From an uncultured Burkholderiales bacterium (lineage in GTDB: Bacteria; Pseudomonadota; Gammaproteobacteria; Burkholderiales; Burkholderiaceae_D), in assembly GCA_903904635.1 (NCBI GenBank), contig CAIVDH010000304.1, forward strand, positions 1 through 10,604: a stretch of DNA of 10,604 bases. The letters run 5' to 3'. The translations under genes and the position numbers were made by a program. Below, piece after piece: positions 1 to 6,017 of the stretch; the first letter of the stretch is position 1; the number at the start of each line of letters is the position of its first letter. Below the pieces are notes generated by a model, which saw only the letters and a list, made by a program, of their open reading frames with translations, did not search any database and was not told the origin of the DNA.

Positions 1-545
1 CCATGCGACGTGATCCCATCTACCACTCCACCTACACTGGCAAACCACCGGATGAGCCTGCAATATTAGGTGTGGCGTTAAATGAAGTTTTCGTGCCACT
101 GCTTCAAAAACAGTTTTCTGAAATCACGGATTTTTATTTGCCGCCTGAAGGCTGCAGCTATCGAATGGCAGTCGTGCAAATGAAAAAAGCCTACCCGGGT
201 CATGCCAAGCGTGTGATGTTTGGCGTGTGGAGTTTCTTGCGGCAGTTTATGTACACCAAATTTATCATCGTGGTGGATGAAGACGTCAACATACGAGATT
301 GGAAAGAGGTGATTTGGGCTATCACCACAAGAGTAGATCCAACACGTGACACAACACTGGTGGACAACACGCCTATAGATTATCTGGATTTTGCGTCACC
401 CATCAGCGGTCTGGGTAGCAAGATGGGTATCGATGCCACCAATAAATGGCCGGGCGAGACCAACCGTGAGTGGGGACGTACTATACAAATGAATGCAGAT
501 GTGAAAGCACGCGTAGATCAGATCTGGCAGCAACTTGGGCTTTAA
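1..545 (+). CDS. ubiD: UbiD, 3-polyprenyl-4-hydroxybenzoate decarboxylase (C-terminal part, 5' end outside window)
   Basis: This is the last ~180 codons of UbiD, the prenylated-FMN-dependent decarboxylase that removes the ring carboxylate of 3-polyprenyl-4-hydroxybenzoate in ubiquinone synthesis. The reading frame is open from the left edge (first full codon at base 3) to TAA at 543-545. The ATG at base 3 is internal, since the family is about 490 residues long and this part aligns with its C-terminal third. Visible conserved stretches are [73 protein letters not shown] and [10 protein letters not shown], all nearly identical to proteobacterial UbiD. The prFMN partner enzyme UbiX is not in the window. 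The gene ends 77 bases before the SRP RNA and no clear terminator lies between. Identification is very secure; only the missing 5' part limits it. Confidence 0.96.
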   Translation, partial: MRRDPIYHSTYTGKPPDEPAILGVALNEVFVPLLQKQFSEITDFYLPPEGCSYRMAVVQMKKAYPGHAKRVMFGVWSFLRQFMYTKFIIVVDEDVNIRDWKEVIWAITTRVDPTRDTTLVDNTPIDYLDFASPISGLGSKMGIDATNKWPGETNREWGRTIQMNADVKARVDQIWQQLGL

Positions 546-586
546 CATCAAACTCTGATGCAGACAGTAATTTATACATAAGCACT

Positions 587-614
587 CTGAGACCAAGACG
601 AATGCTGATAGAAT
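587..614 (+). promoter_or_regulatory. Likely sigma70-type promoter of the SRP RNA gene
   Basis: A -10 element TAGAAT (609-614) sits 7 bases before the predicted first base of the SRP RNA at 622. A -35-like CTGAGA (587-592, 4 of 6 matches to TTGACA) lies 16 bases upstream of it. The placement fits the RNA 5' end inferred independently from the terminal helix. The -35 match is weak, so this remains inference. Confidence 0.5.
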
Positions 615-621
615 CACGCTC

Positions 622-717
622 GGCGGGCCCCTGCGCATCGTGGCATGGTCAACCTGGTCAGGTCGGGAACGAAGCAGCCACAACCATATACCATGAGTGC
701 CGCAGACAAGGCTCGCC
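622..717 (+). ncRNA. ffs: Bacterial small signal recognition particle RNA (4.5S RNA)
   Basis: This is the RNA of the signal recognition particle, which binds Ffh and guides ribosomes with nascent membrane proteins to FtsY. The diagnostic Ffh-binding part is at about 656-679: GGTCAGGTC, then a GGAA tetraloop (666-669), then GAAGCAGCC. The usual C:G pair closing the loop is swapped to G:C (TCG-GGAA-CGA), so pairing is preserved. The ends pair as expected: GGCGGGCC (622-629) with GGCTCGCC (710-717), one G:U pair included, then CTGCG (631-635) with CGCAG (701-705), and CATGGT (644-649) with ACCATG (690-695). Length is about 96 nt, normal for the small Gram-negative type without an Alu domain. The position just upstream of dnaX is conserved in many bacteria. 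The ends were set from the terminal helix and may be a few bases off. Confidence 0.93.
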
Positions 718-727
718 TTTGATTTTT
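708..727 (+). terminator. Possible intrinsic terminator of the SRP RNA
   Basis: AAGG (708-711) and CCTT (716-719) can form a short stem with a CTCG loop, followed by T-rich TGATTTTT (720-727). The stem shares bases with the terminal helix of the SRP RNA, so the long RNA helix itself followed by the T tract could serve the same purpose. Weak on its own; placement directly after the RNA supports it. Confidence 0.4.
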
Positions 728-894
728 CTCCGTGCTGTCACTTAAGTAATATTTCCGCCGCGCGGATTGCGTGGATGCGCGCAGATACGCTGAGAGAAGT
801 TCAGAGTTAAACAATGTCGCAAGCCTATCCATAGCAGAAGCGCCTATGCCGCCACGTCAGGTAAAATGCTTATCTCATCAAAACCCTGCCGACC
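728..894 (+). other. Leader region of dnaX, no gene seen
   Basis: This is the rest of the ubiD-dnaX gap after the SRP RNA. It holds a small hairpin TCCGC-CGC-GCGGA (754-766) without a T tract, and a TAAAAT hexamer (862-867) that could be a -10 element for dnaX but has no good -35 at 16-18 bases upstream. There is no convincing Shine-Dalgarno sequence before the dnaX ATG. No small gene could be supported. Confidence 0.4.
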
Positions 895-2751
895 ATGTCA
901 TATCAGGTTCTAGCCCGCAAATATCGCCCGAAAAACTTTGACACCTTAGTCGGGCAGGAGCACGTCGTGCGTGCGCTTACGCATGCGCTTGAACAAAAAC
1001 GCTTGCATCATGCCTATCTATTTACAGGCACTCGTGGCGTAGGCAAGACCACCTTGTCTCGTATCCTGGCTAAGGCGCTCAATTGTCAGGGTGCAGATGG
1101 TCAAGGCGACATTACCGCCACGCCCTGTGGGGTATGTGAGGCTTGCACCGCAATTGATGCCGGTCGTTTCGTTGACTATATCGAAATGGATGCGGCATCC
1201 AATCGCGGCGTTGATGAAATGGCGCAGTTACTCGAGCAGGCGGTGTATGCGCCATCTAATGCGCGCTTCAAGGTCTATATGATCGATGAAGTACACATGC
1301 TGACCAGTCATGCGTTTAACGCTATGCTAAAAACGCTGGAAGAGCCACCAGCGCATGTGAAATTTATACTCGCGACTACGGACCCCCAAAAAATTCCCGT
1401 TACGGTGCTTTCGCGTTGCCTGCAATTCAACCTTAAGCAAATGCCTCCCGGCCATATCGTCAGCCATCTCGATAATATTTTAGGTCAGGAGCAAATCAGT
1501 TTTGAAATACCGGCCTTGCGTTTACTCGCGCAAGGCGCCCAAGGCTCTATGCGGGATGCACTCTCGCTTACAGATCAGGCCATCGCTTATGCTGCTGGCA
1601 AAGTCACTCTTGAAGCGGTACAAGCCATGTTGGGCACGCTTGATCATGCGTATTTGGTGAGTTTGATGGACGCGCTTGCAGCGCAAGACGGTGCGAGCCT
1701 GTTAGCGGTTGCAGACGATATGGCTGAACGCAGTCTTTCTTATCACGCTGCCCTGCAAGATCTGGGTACGCTCTTAAACCGGATCGCCATGGCGCAAAGT
1801 GTACCGGCTGCCATACCTGATGATTTGCCAGAGCGTGAAGACATACTCCGGCTTGCAGGCATGTTTGGTCCGGAAGATATACAACTGTTCTATCAGATAG
1901 TCACGCACGGTCGTCATGAACTCGGACTGGCTCCAGATGAATACGCTGGATTCACCATGACACTTTTGCGCATGCTGGCCTTTACGCCGTTATGGTCTGG
2001 TGGTCAGAGTGGGTCGCCAGTTGCGCAGCCTGCCGTGCGCCCGGTTGTCAAGAGTGCTGCCTCTGAAAATTCGCGATCATCCGCACCAGCAGCGTTGGCA
2101 CCAACAGCTTCAACAGCTGCCTTGCCTGCAACTGCAACTGCAACTGCGGCCAAGTCTCCCAGTCCTGCAATGGCAGCGCTTGCTGCTGCGCGCAGCGGCA
2201 AGGCAGGTGCTGCGGCTAGTCGCGCTGTACAAATAGAACCTGCTCAAGAGACCAAGCCTGAAGCTACAGACACTGCCGCTGCTGCTCAAAAAAAAACTGA
2301 CATTGCGCCAGCGCCCGCATTAAAAACAGAACCCGTTTTGCAACTGCAGCCCAGCGCCGCGTTGCCAGGCTGGGATGGTAATTGGCCAGCGTTAGCCCGA
2401 TTGCTACCATTACGTGGTGTAGTTCAACAGCTGGCCAGCCAGAGTGAATTATTAGGCTGCGATAGTGAAGATGGAGCACTGGTCATGCGTTTGCGCGTAC
2501 CAGTAGAGACGCTGCTTACTGCAGGTAGCAGCGATAAACTTGCGACTGCGCTCTCGGAGTATTTCAGTCAACCCATCAAATTAGAAACAGCTATAGGCAC
2601 AGTCGCGCATACAGCACATGCACAAATATTAGTCGAACAGGCATCGCGCCAGCAGGCTGCCGAAGACAGCATGCAAAACGATCCGTTTGTGCAAACACTG
2701 ATACGTGAATTCGGCGCCAGTATTGTGCCGGGTTCGATAAAGCCGGTTTGA
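895..2751 (+). CDS. dnaX: DNA polymerase III subunits tau/gamma (clamp-loader ATPase)
   Basis: DnaX is the motor subunit of the clamp loader; it opens and loads the beta clamp, and its full-length tau form ties polymerase cores and the DnaB helicase together. The 618-residue protein (E. coli tau has 643) has the AAA+ core in order: Walker A GTRGVGKT (45-52), a zinc site of C64, C78, C81 and C84, Walker B with D131-E132 in YMIDEVHML, sensor 1 LATTDP (159-164) and the SRC arginine-finger motif (173-175). The collar domain III ends near residue 365. An Ala/Pro/Thr-rich linker of about 125 residues follows, then a folded tau tail from W493 to the end (WPALARLLPLRG onward), expected to bind the alpha subunit. 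A run of nine A at codons 465-467 with an immediate -1 stop could give a gamma form of 468 residues. The ATG at 895 gives the standard N-terminus SYQVLARKYRP. The stop lies 22 bases before ebfC. Confidence 0.97.
   Translation: MSYQVLARKYRPKNFDTLVGQEHVVRALTHALEQKRLHHAYLFTGTRGVGKTTLSRILAKALNCQGADGQGDITATPCGVCEACTAIDAGRFVDYIEMDAASNRGVDEMAQLLEQAVYAPSNARFKVYMIDEVHMLTSHAFNAMLKTLEEPPAHVKFILATTDPQKIPVTVLSRCLQFNLKQMPPGHIVSHLDNILGQEQISFEIPALRLLAQGAQGSMRDALSLTDQAIAYAAGKVTLEAVQAMLGTLDHAYLVSLMDALAAQDGASLLAVADDMAERSLSYHAALQDLGTLLNRIAMAQSVPAAIPDDLPEREDILRLAGMFGPEDIQLFYQIVTHGRHELGLAPDEYAGFTMTLLRMLAFTPLWSGGQSGSPVAQPAVRPVVKSAASENSRSSAPAALAPTASTAALPATATATAAKSPSPAMAALAAARSGKAGAAASRAVQIEPAQETKPEATDTAAAAQKKTDIAPAPALKTEPVLQLQPSAALPGWDGNWPALARLLPLRGVVQQLASQSELLGCDSEDGALVMRLRVPVETLLTAGSSDKLATALSEYFSQPIKLETAIGTVAHTAHAQILVEQASRQQAAEDSMQNDPFVQTLIREFGASIVPGSIKPV
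2126..2147 (+). repeat. CTGCAA hexanucleotide tandem repeat in dnaX linker
   Basis: Three full copies of CTGCAA plus CTGC in direct tandem. They encode alternating Ala-Thr (from residue 412) in the low-complexity linker of DnaX. The unit is a multiple of three, so copy-number change would keep the reading frame. Probably a neutral low-complexity expansion. Confidence 0.8.
2288..2300 (+). other. Candidate slippage/frameshift site for the gamma form of DnaX
   Basis: Nine consecutive A (2288-2296) are read in frame as CAA AAA AAA ACT (Q465 K466 K467 T468). After a -1 shift, or addition of one A to the transcript, the next codons are AAC TGA, so translation stops at 2298-2300 and gives a 468-residue product ending Q-K-K-N. 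Loss of one A instead leads to TAA at 2321-2323. The site lies past the collar domain, where gamma is expected to end. No Shine-Dalgarno-like sequence is seen just upstream, and the only downstream stem is weak (TGCG 2304-2307 with CGCA 2316-2319). This favours transcriptional slippage, as known for Thermus dnaX, over the translational mechanism of E. coli. Not proven by sequence alone. Confidence 0.6.
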
Positions 2752-2765
2752 TTTTTAAATTTACC

Positions 2766-2770
2766 AGGAG
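2766..2770 (+). promoter_or_regulatory. Ribosome-binding site of ybaB/ebfC
   Basis: AGGAG is one of the few clear Shine-Dalgarno sequences in the window. Its distance of 3, 6 and 9 bases to the three consecutive ATG codons favours the second or third ATG as the start. Confidence 0.7.
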
Positions 2771-2773
2771 ATC

Positions 2774-3103
2774 ATGATGATGAAGGGCCAAATCGCCGGG
2801 CTGATGAAACAAGCTCAGGCCATGCAAGACAACATGAAAAAAATGCAGGATCAGTTGGCGAATATTGAAGTTGAAGGTCAGTCAGGTGCAGGCTTAGTCA
2901 AAGTCATCATGACTTGCAAAAACGATGTCAAGCGCGTCACCATCGATCCCTCATTGCTGGGTGATGATAAAGACATGCTGGAAGATCTGGTTGCCGCCGC
3001 ATTCAATGATGCTGTCCGCAAAGCTGAAGCAACTTCATCAGAAAAAATGGCCGGTATGACAGCTGGCCTGCCGCTGCCACCTGGCTTTAAGCTGCCATTC
3101 TGA
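2774..3103 (+). CDS. ybaB: YbaB/EbfC family nucleoid-associated DNA-binding protein
   Basis: A small dimeric DNA-binding protein of the YbaB/EbfC family, which coats or bridges DNA and is almost always encoded between dnaX and recR. It has 109 residues, the same as E. coli YbaB, when read from the first ATG. Visible family features are the amphipathic N-terminal helix ([20 protein letters not shown]), the SGAGLVKV strand, the [24 protein letters not shown] segment and the C-terminal LPPGFKLPF. Three ATG codons stand in a row (2774, 2777, 2780). The AGGAG ribosome-binding site at 2766-2770 is only 3 bases from the first but 6 and 9 from the others, so the true start is probably 2777 or 2780. 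It is very likely co-transcribed with dnaX and recR. Its exact job in the cell remains poorly defined in the family. Confidence 0.95.
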   Translation: MMMKGQIAGLMKQAQAMQDNMKKMQDQLANIEVEGQSGAGLVKVIMTCKNDVKRVTIDPSLLGDDKDMLEDLVAAAFNDAVRKAEATSSEKMAGMTAGLPLPPGFKLPF

Positions 3104-3119
3104 CTACAACCCAAGCTGC

Positions 3120-3716
3120 GTGAAAACTCCATCCAGTCTTGATTTTCTAAGTGAAGCATTGCGCCGCCTGCCCGGTATCGGGCCTAAGTCGGCGCAGCGC
3201 ATGGCTTATCATCTGATGCAACATGATCGCGAAGGCGCGGCGCTGTTAGGTCGTGCGCTTTTGCAGGCAGTAGAAAAAATTCATCACTGCGCGCGCTGCA
3301 ATACCTTCACCGAAAGTGAGATCTGCGAAACTTGTCTCAACACCGAGCGCGATGCCACCATGCTTTGCGTGGTCGAGACACCTTCAGATCAATTAATGAT
3401 AGAACAGACCCTGACATACAAAGGTCTTTACTTCGTACTGATGGGTAGGCTTTCACCGCTAGATGGCATCGGCCCTAAAGACATCCATCTTGAAAAACTA
3501 ATAGCACGTGCCACTGACGGTATCGTCACAGAAGTAGTGCTGGCCACGAACTTTACCAATGAAGGTGAGGCCACTGCCCACTACATCAGCGAAACCATGA
3601 AAGCGCGCGGCCTGAAAGTCAGTCGACTGGCGCGCGGTGTGCCGGTAGGTGGCGAACTGGAATATGTTGATGCCGGCACCATCGCTCGTGCCATGCTGGA
3701 CAGACGCGCCACCTGA
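3120..3716 (+). CDS. recR: Recombination mediator RecR
   Basis: RecR works with RecF and RecO to load RecA on SSB-coated single-stranded DNA during gap repair. The 198 residues match the usual length (about 200). In order there are the helix-hairpin-helix ([16 protein letters not shown], 15-30), a four-cysteine zinc finger (C57, C60, C69, C72 in CARCNTF...CETC) and the Toprim domain from about 81, with CVVETPSD (83-90), LSPLDGIGP (111-119), EGEATAHYI (148-156) and [12 protein letters not shown] (173-184). A GTG start at 3120 is chosen because it gives the common N-terminus MKTPSSLD; the next ATG would cut into the helix-hairpin-helix. No Shine-Dalgarno sequence is evident, so translation may be coupled to ebfC, whose stop lies 16 bases upstream. 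Confidence 0.96.
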   Translation: MKTPSSLDFLSEALRRLPGIGPKSAQRMAYHLMQHDREGAALLGRALLQAVEKIHHCARCNTFTESEICETCLNTERDATMLCVVETPSDQLMIEQTLTYKGLYFVLMGRLSPLDGIGPKDIHLEKLIARATDGIVTEVVLATNFTNEGEATAHYISETMKARGLKVSRLARGVPVGGELEYVDAGTIARAMLDRRAT

Positions 3717-3721
3717 TATGT

Positions 3722-4942
3722 ATGCCAGATAAAAAGCCCTCAACCGGACCGATGGCCGGCATCAAAGTACTCGAACTCGGCACCTTGATAGCTGGTCCAT
3801 TTTGTTCGCGCATGCTCGCTGAATTTGGCGCTGAGGTCATCAAAATCGAATCACCGGATGGTGGCGATCCGATACGCCAGTGGCGCGTACTAAAAGACGG
3901 CACATCTTTATGGTGGGCCGTACAGAGCCGCAATAAAAAAAGCATCACCCTCAATATGAAAGATCCGCGCGCGCAAGAGATCGCGAAAAAGCTCGCGCTT
4001 GAGGCTGACATCATCATAGAAAATTATCGTCCCGGTGTGCTTGAAAAATGGAATCTGGGTTACGAACAATTAAAAGCAATTAATCCTGCCGTCATCATGG
4101 TGCGCTTATCCGGCTATGGTCAGACCGGACCTATGCGAGATGCGCCGGGTTTTGGTGCTATCGGTGAATCGATGGGCGGTATACGTTATGTATCCGGCCA
4201 TGCAGACAGGCCGCCGGTACGCATCGGTATCTCGATAGGCGATTCTATCGCTGCGCTACATGGCGCAATTGGCGCCTTGATGGCACTGCGACATCGTGAT
4301 GCAACTGGTGGGCGCGAAGCAGGGCAAGGGCAAATGGTGGATGTGGCGCTGTATGAAGCCGTATTCAATCTGATGGAATCCATGGTGCCAGAGTATGACC
4401 ACGCTGGCGTGATACGCGAACGCACGGGTGGCGCATTGCCCGGTATCGTTCCATCCAACACCTACACCACGGGGGATGGAGAAAATATCGTTATTGCTGG
4501 TAATGGTGACGCCATTTTCAAACGGCTAATGCGCGCAATCGGGCGCAAGGAGTTGGCCGATGATGAGCAACTATCTAACAACGCCGGCAGAGTTGCGCGT
4601 ACCGAAGAAATTGATCATGCGATACAGCAGTGGTGCATGAGCCAGCAGATAGACGCTGCACTTGACATACTCAAAGCAGCAGATGTGCCTGCTTCAAAAA
4701 TTTACTCAGTGCGCGACATGCTGACTGACCCACAATTTATCGCACGACAGATGGTGGAGCAGCATACATATAAAGATGGCACACCTATCAAGATGCCCGC
4801 CATCACGCCTAAATTTTCCGAAACGCCGGGCAGTACGCGCTGGTTGGGGCCGGAGTTAGGTGAACATAACCACGAAGTATTACAAGCACTGGGCTATACC
4901 GATGAACAGATCGCGCTTCTGCATGCAGAAGGTGCGATTTAG
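3722..4942 (+). CDS. CaiB/BaiF family (family III) CoA-transferase, substrate unknown
   Basis: A family III CoA-transferase, which moves CoA from an acyl-CoA donor to an acid acceptor through enzyme-bound anhydride and thioester intermediates. The 406 residues fit the family (about 400). Seen are the N-terminal GIKVLELGTLIAGPFCSRMLAEFGAEVIKIE (13-43), the RNKKSITLNM strand (70-79), ENYRPGVLEKWNLGY (100-114), LSGYGQTGPM (129-138) and the GD motif with D174, which aligns with the catalytic aspartate of formyl-CoA transferase. The start is the ATG 5 bases after the recR stop; M11 is a possible alternative. The close spacing suggests transcription with recR although no functional link is apparent. 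The family covers formate/oxalate, carnitine, succinate, mesaconate and aryl-succinate substrates. I cannot choose among them, and the neighbours give no clue. An intrinsic terminator follows. Confidence 0.93.
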   Translation: MPDKKPSTGPMAGIKVLELGTLIAGPFCSRMLAEFGAEVIKIESPDGGDPIRQWRVLKDGTSLWWAVQSRNKKSITLNMKDPRAQEIAKKLALEADIIIENYRPGVLEKWNLGYEQLKAINPAVIMVRLSGYGQTGPMRDAPGFGAIGESMGGIRYVSGHADRPPVRIGISIGDSIAALHGAIGALMALRHRDATGGREAGQGQMVDVALYEAVFNLMESMVPEYDHAGVIRERTGGALPGIVPSNTYTTGDGENIVIAGNGDAIFKRLMRAIGRKELADDEQLSNNAGRVARTEEIDHAIQQWCMSQQIDAALDILKAADVPASKIYSVRDMLTDPQFIARQMVEQHTYKDGTPIKMPAITPKFSETPGSTRWLGPELGEHNHEVLQALGYTDEQIALLHAEGAI

Positions 4943-4970
4943 CCTTGCATTAAGAGTTTCGATTTAATAT

Positions 4971-5000
4971 TGCCATTATTTTTATGGCATTATTTTTTTA
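4971..5000 (+). terminator. Intrinsic terminator after the CoA-transferase gene
   Basis: TGCCAT (4971-4976) and ATGGCA (4984-4989) form a 6-base-pair stem with an AT-rich 7-base loop, followed by TTATTTTTTTA (4990-5000). It terminates the rightward dnaX-recR-CoA-transferase unit. The T tract is read on the other strand as the final Lys-Lys and stop of tal. On the minus strand the same hairpin lies just after the tal stop but is followed by ATATTAAA-type sequence, so it is a poorer terminator in that direction. Confidence 0.75.
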
Positions 5001-5919
5001 TCAGTTGCACCAATTTTTCCGTATCTGCACAAAACAGCCTAATTCCTTCAGCAAGTTTTTCCGTTGCCATAGCATCATGATTGAGCATCAGCCTGAAAGC
5101 TTTTTCATCCAATGCAATTTTCTGTATGGTCGCAGTTGATGCGGCTTCAGAATCTAGCTTACGTATGACTTGCGCGTCTGTGTCAGCCAGCTTTTGTAAT
5201 AACTCCGGGCTTATCGTCAACAGATCGCAGCCAGCCAACTCAATAATTTGCGAGGTATTGCGAAAGCTCGCGCCCATCACTTCAGTTTTATAGCCAAATT
5301 TTTTGTAGTACTCGTAAATACGTTGGACTGACTGCACGCCCGGATCATTGGCGCCGCTATATTCTTCGCCACTGGCTTTTTTGAACCAGTCATAAATGCG
5401 GCCTACAAAAGGTGAGATGAGTTGCGCGCCTGCGTCTGCGCATGCAATTGCCTGTGGCAGTGAAAACAGCAAGGTCATGTTGCAGCGTATGCCTTCTTTT
5501 TCCAGTACTTCAGCTGCGCGTATGCCTTCCCAGGTGGACGCAATCTTAATAAGTACGCGCTCACGGTTTATGCCTGCTGCCTCATACAGTGCAATCAGTG
5601 CGCGGCCTTTGGCTATCGTGGCTTCGGTATCAAATGAGAGACGGGCATCGGTTTCCGTTGAAACCCGACCGGGTATTAATGCCAGTATCTTCAGGCCGAA
5701 GGCCACGAGTAAATGATCAATTATTTCGCTCGCCGATTTGCCATGATGCTCGCGCACCACTTGCTCGAGCAAGGGCTGATATTCGGGTTTTTGTACAGCT
5801 TTGAGTATCAGCGAAGGGTTGGTGGTCGCGTCGCGCGGTGCGTAGGCTTTTATAGATTGAAAATCACCGGTATCGGCCACTACGGTGGTGTACTGCTTTA
5901 ACTGCTCCAGCTGGTTCAT
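4990..5919 (-). CDS. tal: Transaldolase
   Basis: Transaldolase moves a dihydroxyacetone unit between sedoheptulose 7-phosphate and glyceraldehyde 3-phosphate in the non-oxidative pentose phosphate pathway. This is the classical TalB type (309 residues; E. coli TalB has 317, and the difference is mostly a shorter segment around residues 55-75). The Schiff-base lysine is K125 in [17 protein letters not shown]. The other expected active-site residues are present: D16 (VVADTGDF), N34 ([10 protein letters not shown]) and E89 (STETDARLS). MGASFRN and [11 protein letters not shown] follow near residue 220-245. The ATG gives the standard N-terminus [16 protein letters not shown]. It is last in the pgi-zwf-tal group, 98 bases after zwf, a gap large enough for its own promoter. 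Its last codons overlap the terminator of the convergent CoA-transferase gene. Confidence 0.97.
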   Translation of the reverse strand: MNQLEQLKQYTTVVADTGDFQSIKAYAPRDATTNPSLILKAVQKPEYQPLLEQVVREHHGKSASEIIDHLLVAFGLKILALIPGRVSTETDARLSFDTEATIAKGRALIALYEAAGINRERVLIKIASTWEGIRAAEVLEKEGIRCNMTLLFSLPQAIACADAGAQLISPFVGRIYDWFKKASGEEYSGANDPGVQSVQRIYEYYKKFGYKTEVMGASFRNTSQIIELAGCDLLTISPELLQKLADTDAQVIRKLDSEAASTATIQKIALDEKAFRLMLNHDAMATEKLAEGIRLFCADTEKLVQLIKK

Positions 5920-5953
5920 GACAATTCAGGTAGGGAAGGTTGGGTAAGCCGCT

Positions 5954-5959
5954 ATTGTA
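5954..5959 (-). promoter_or_regulatory. Possible -10 element of a tal promoter
   Basis: On the minus strand TACAAT (5 of 6 matches to TATAAT) lies in the 98-base zwf-tal gap, about 35 bases before the tal ATG. No good -35 is found at 16-18 bases upstream. Read-through from pgi-zwf is equally possible, so this is a weak call. The rest of the gap shows no clear hairpin. Confidence 0.25.
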
Positions 5960-6017
5960 CGCAATTCGCCAGTCACGCCTGCCAGATGCAGCTTGTGGGA
6001 TATCAGTGAGGTTGTAC

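Noticed and set aside
754..766. Hairpin TCCGC-CGC-GCGGA in the dnaX leader as a terminator or regulator
   Set aside because: The stem has only five pairs with a three-base loop and no T tract follows; nothing links it to a known regulatory RNA.
396..832. Small open frames across the ubiD end and the SRP RNA, on both strands
   Set aside because: They overlap ubiD and a structured RNA, have no family resemblance and no ribosome-binding site.
2304..2319. Stem downstream of the dnaX A run as a frameshift-stimulating structure
   Set aside because: It has only four base pairs with an eight-base loop, too weak to claim as a stimulator.
3619..4017. 132-codon open frame on the minus strand opposite recR and the CoA-transferase
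   Set aside because: It spans the ends of two well-supported genes, its translation looks like low-quality antisense sequence, and no start signal is present.
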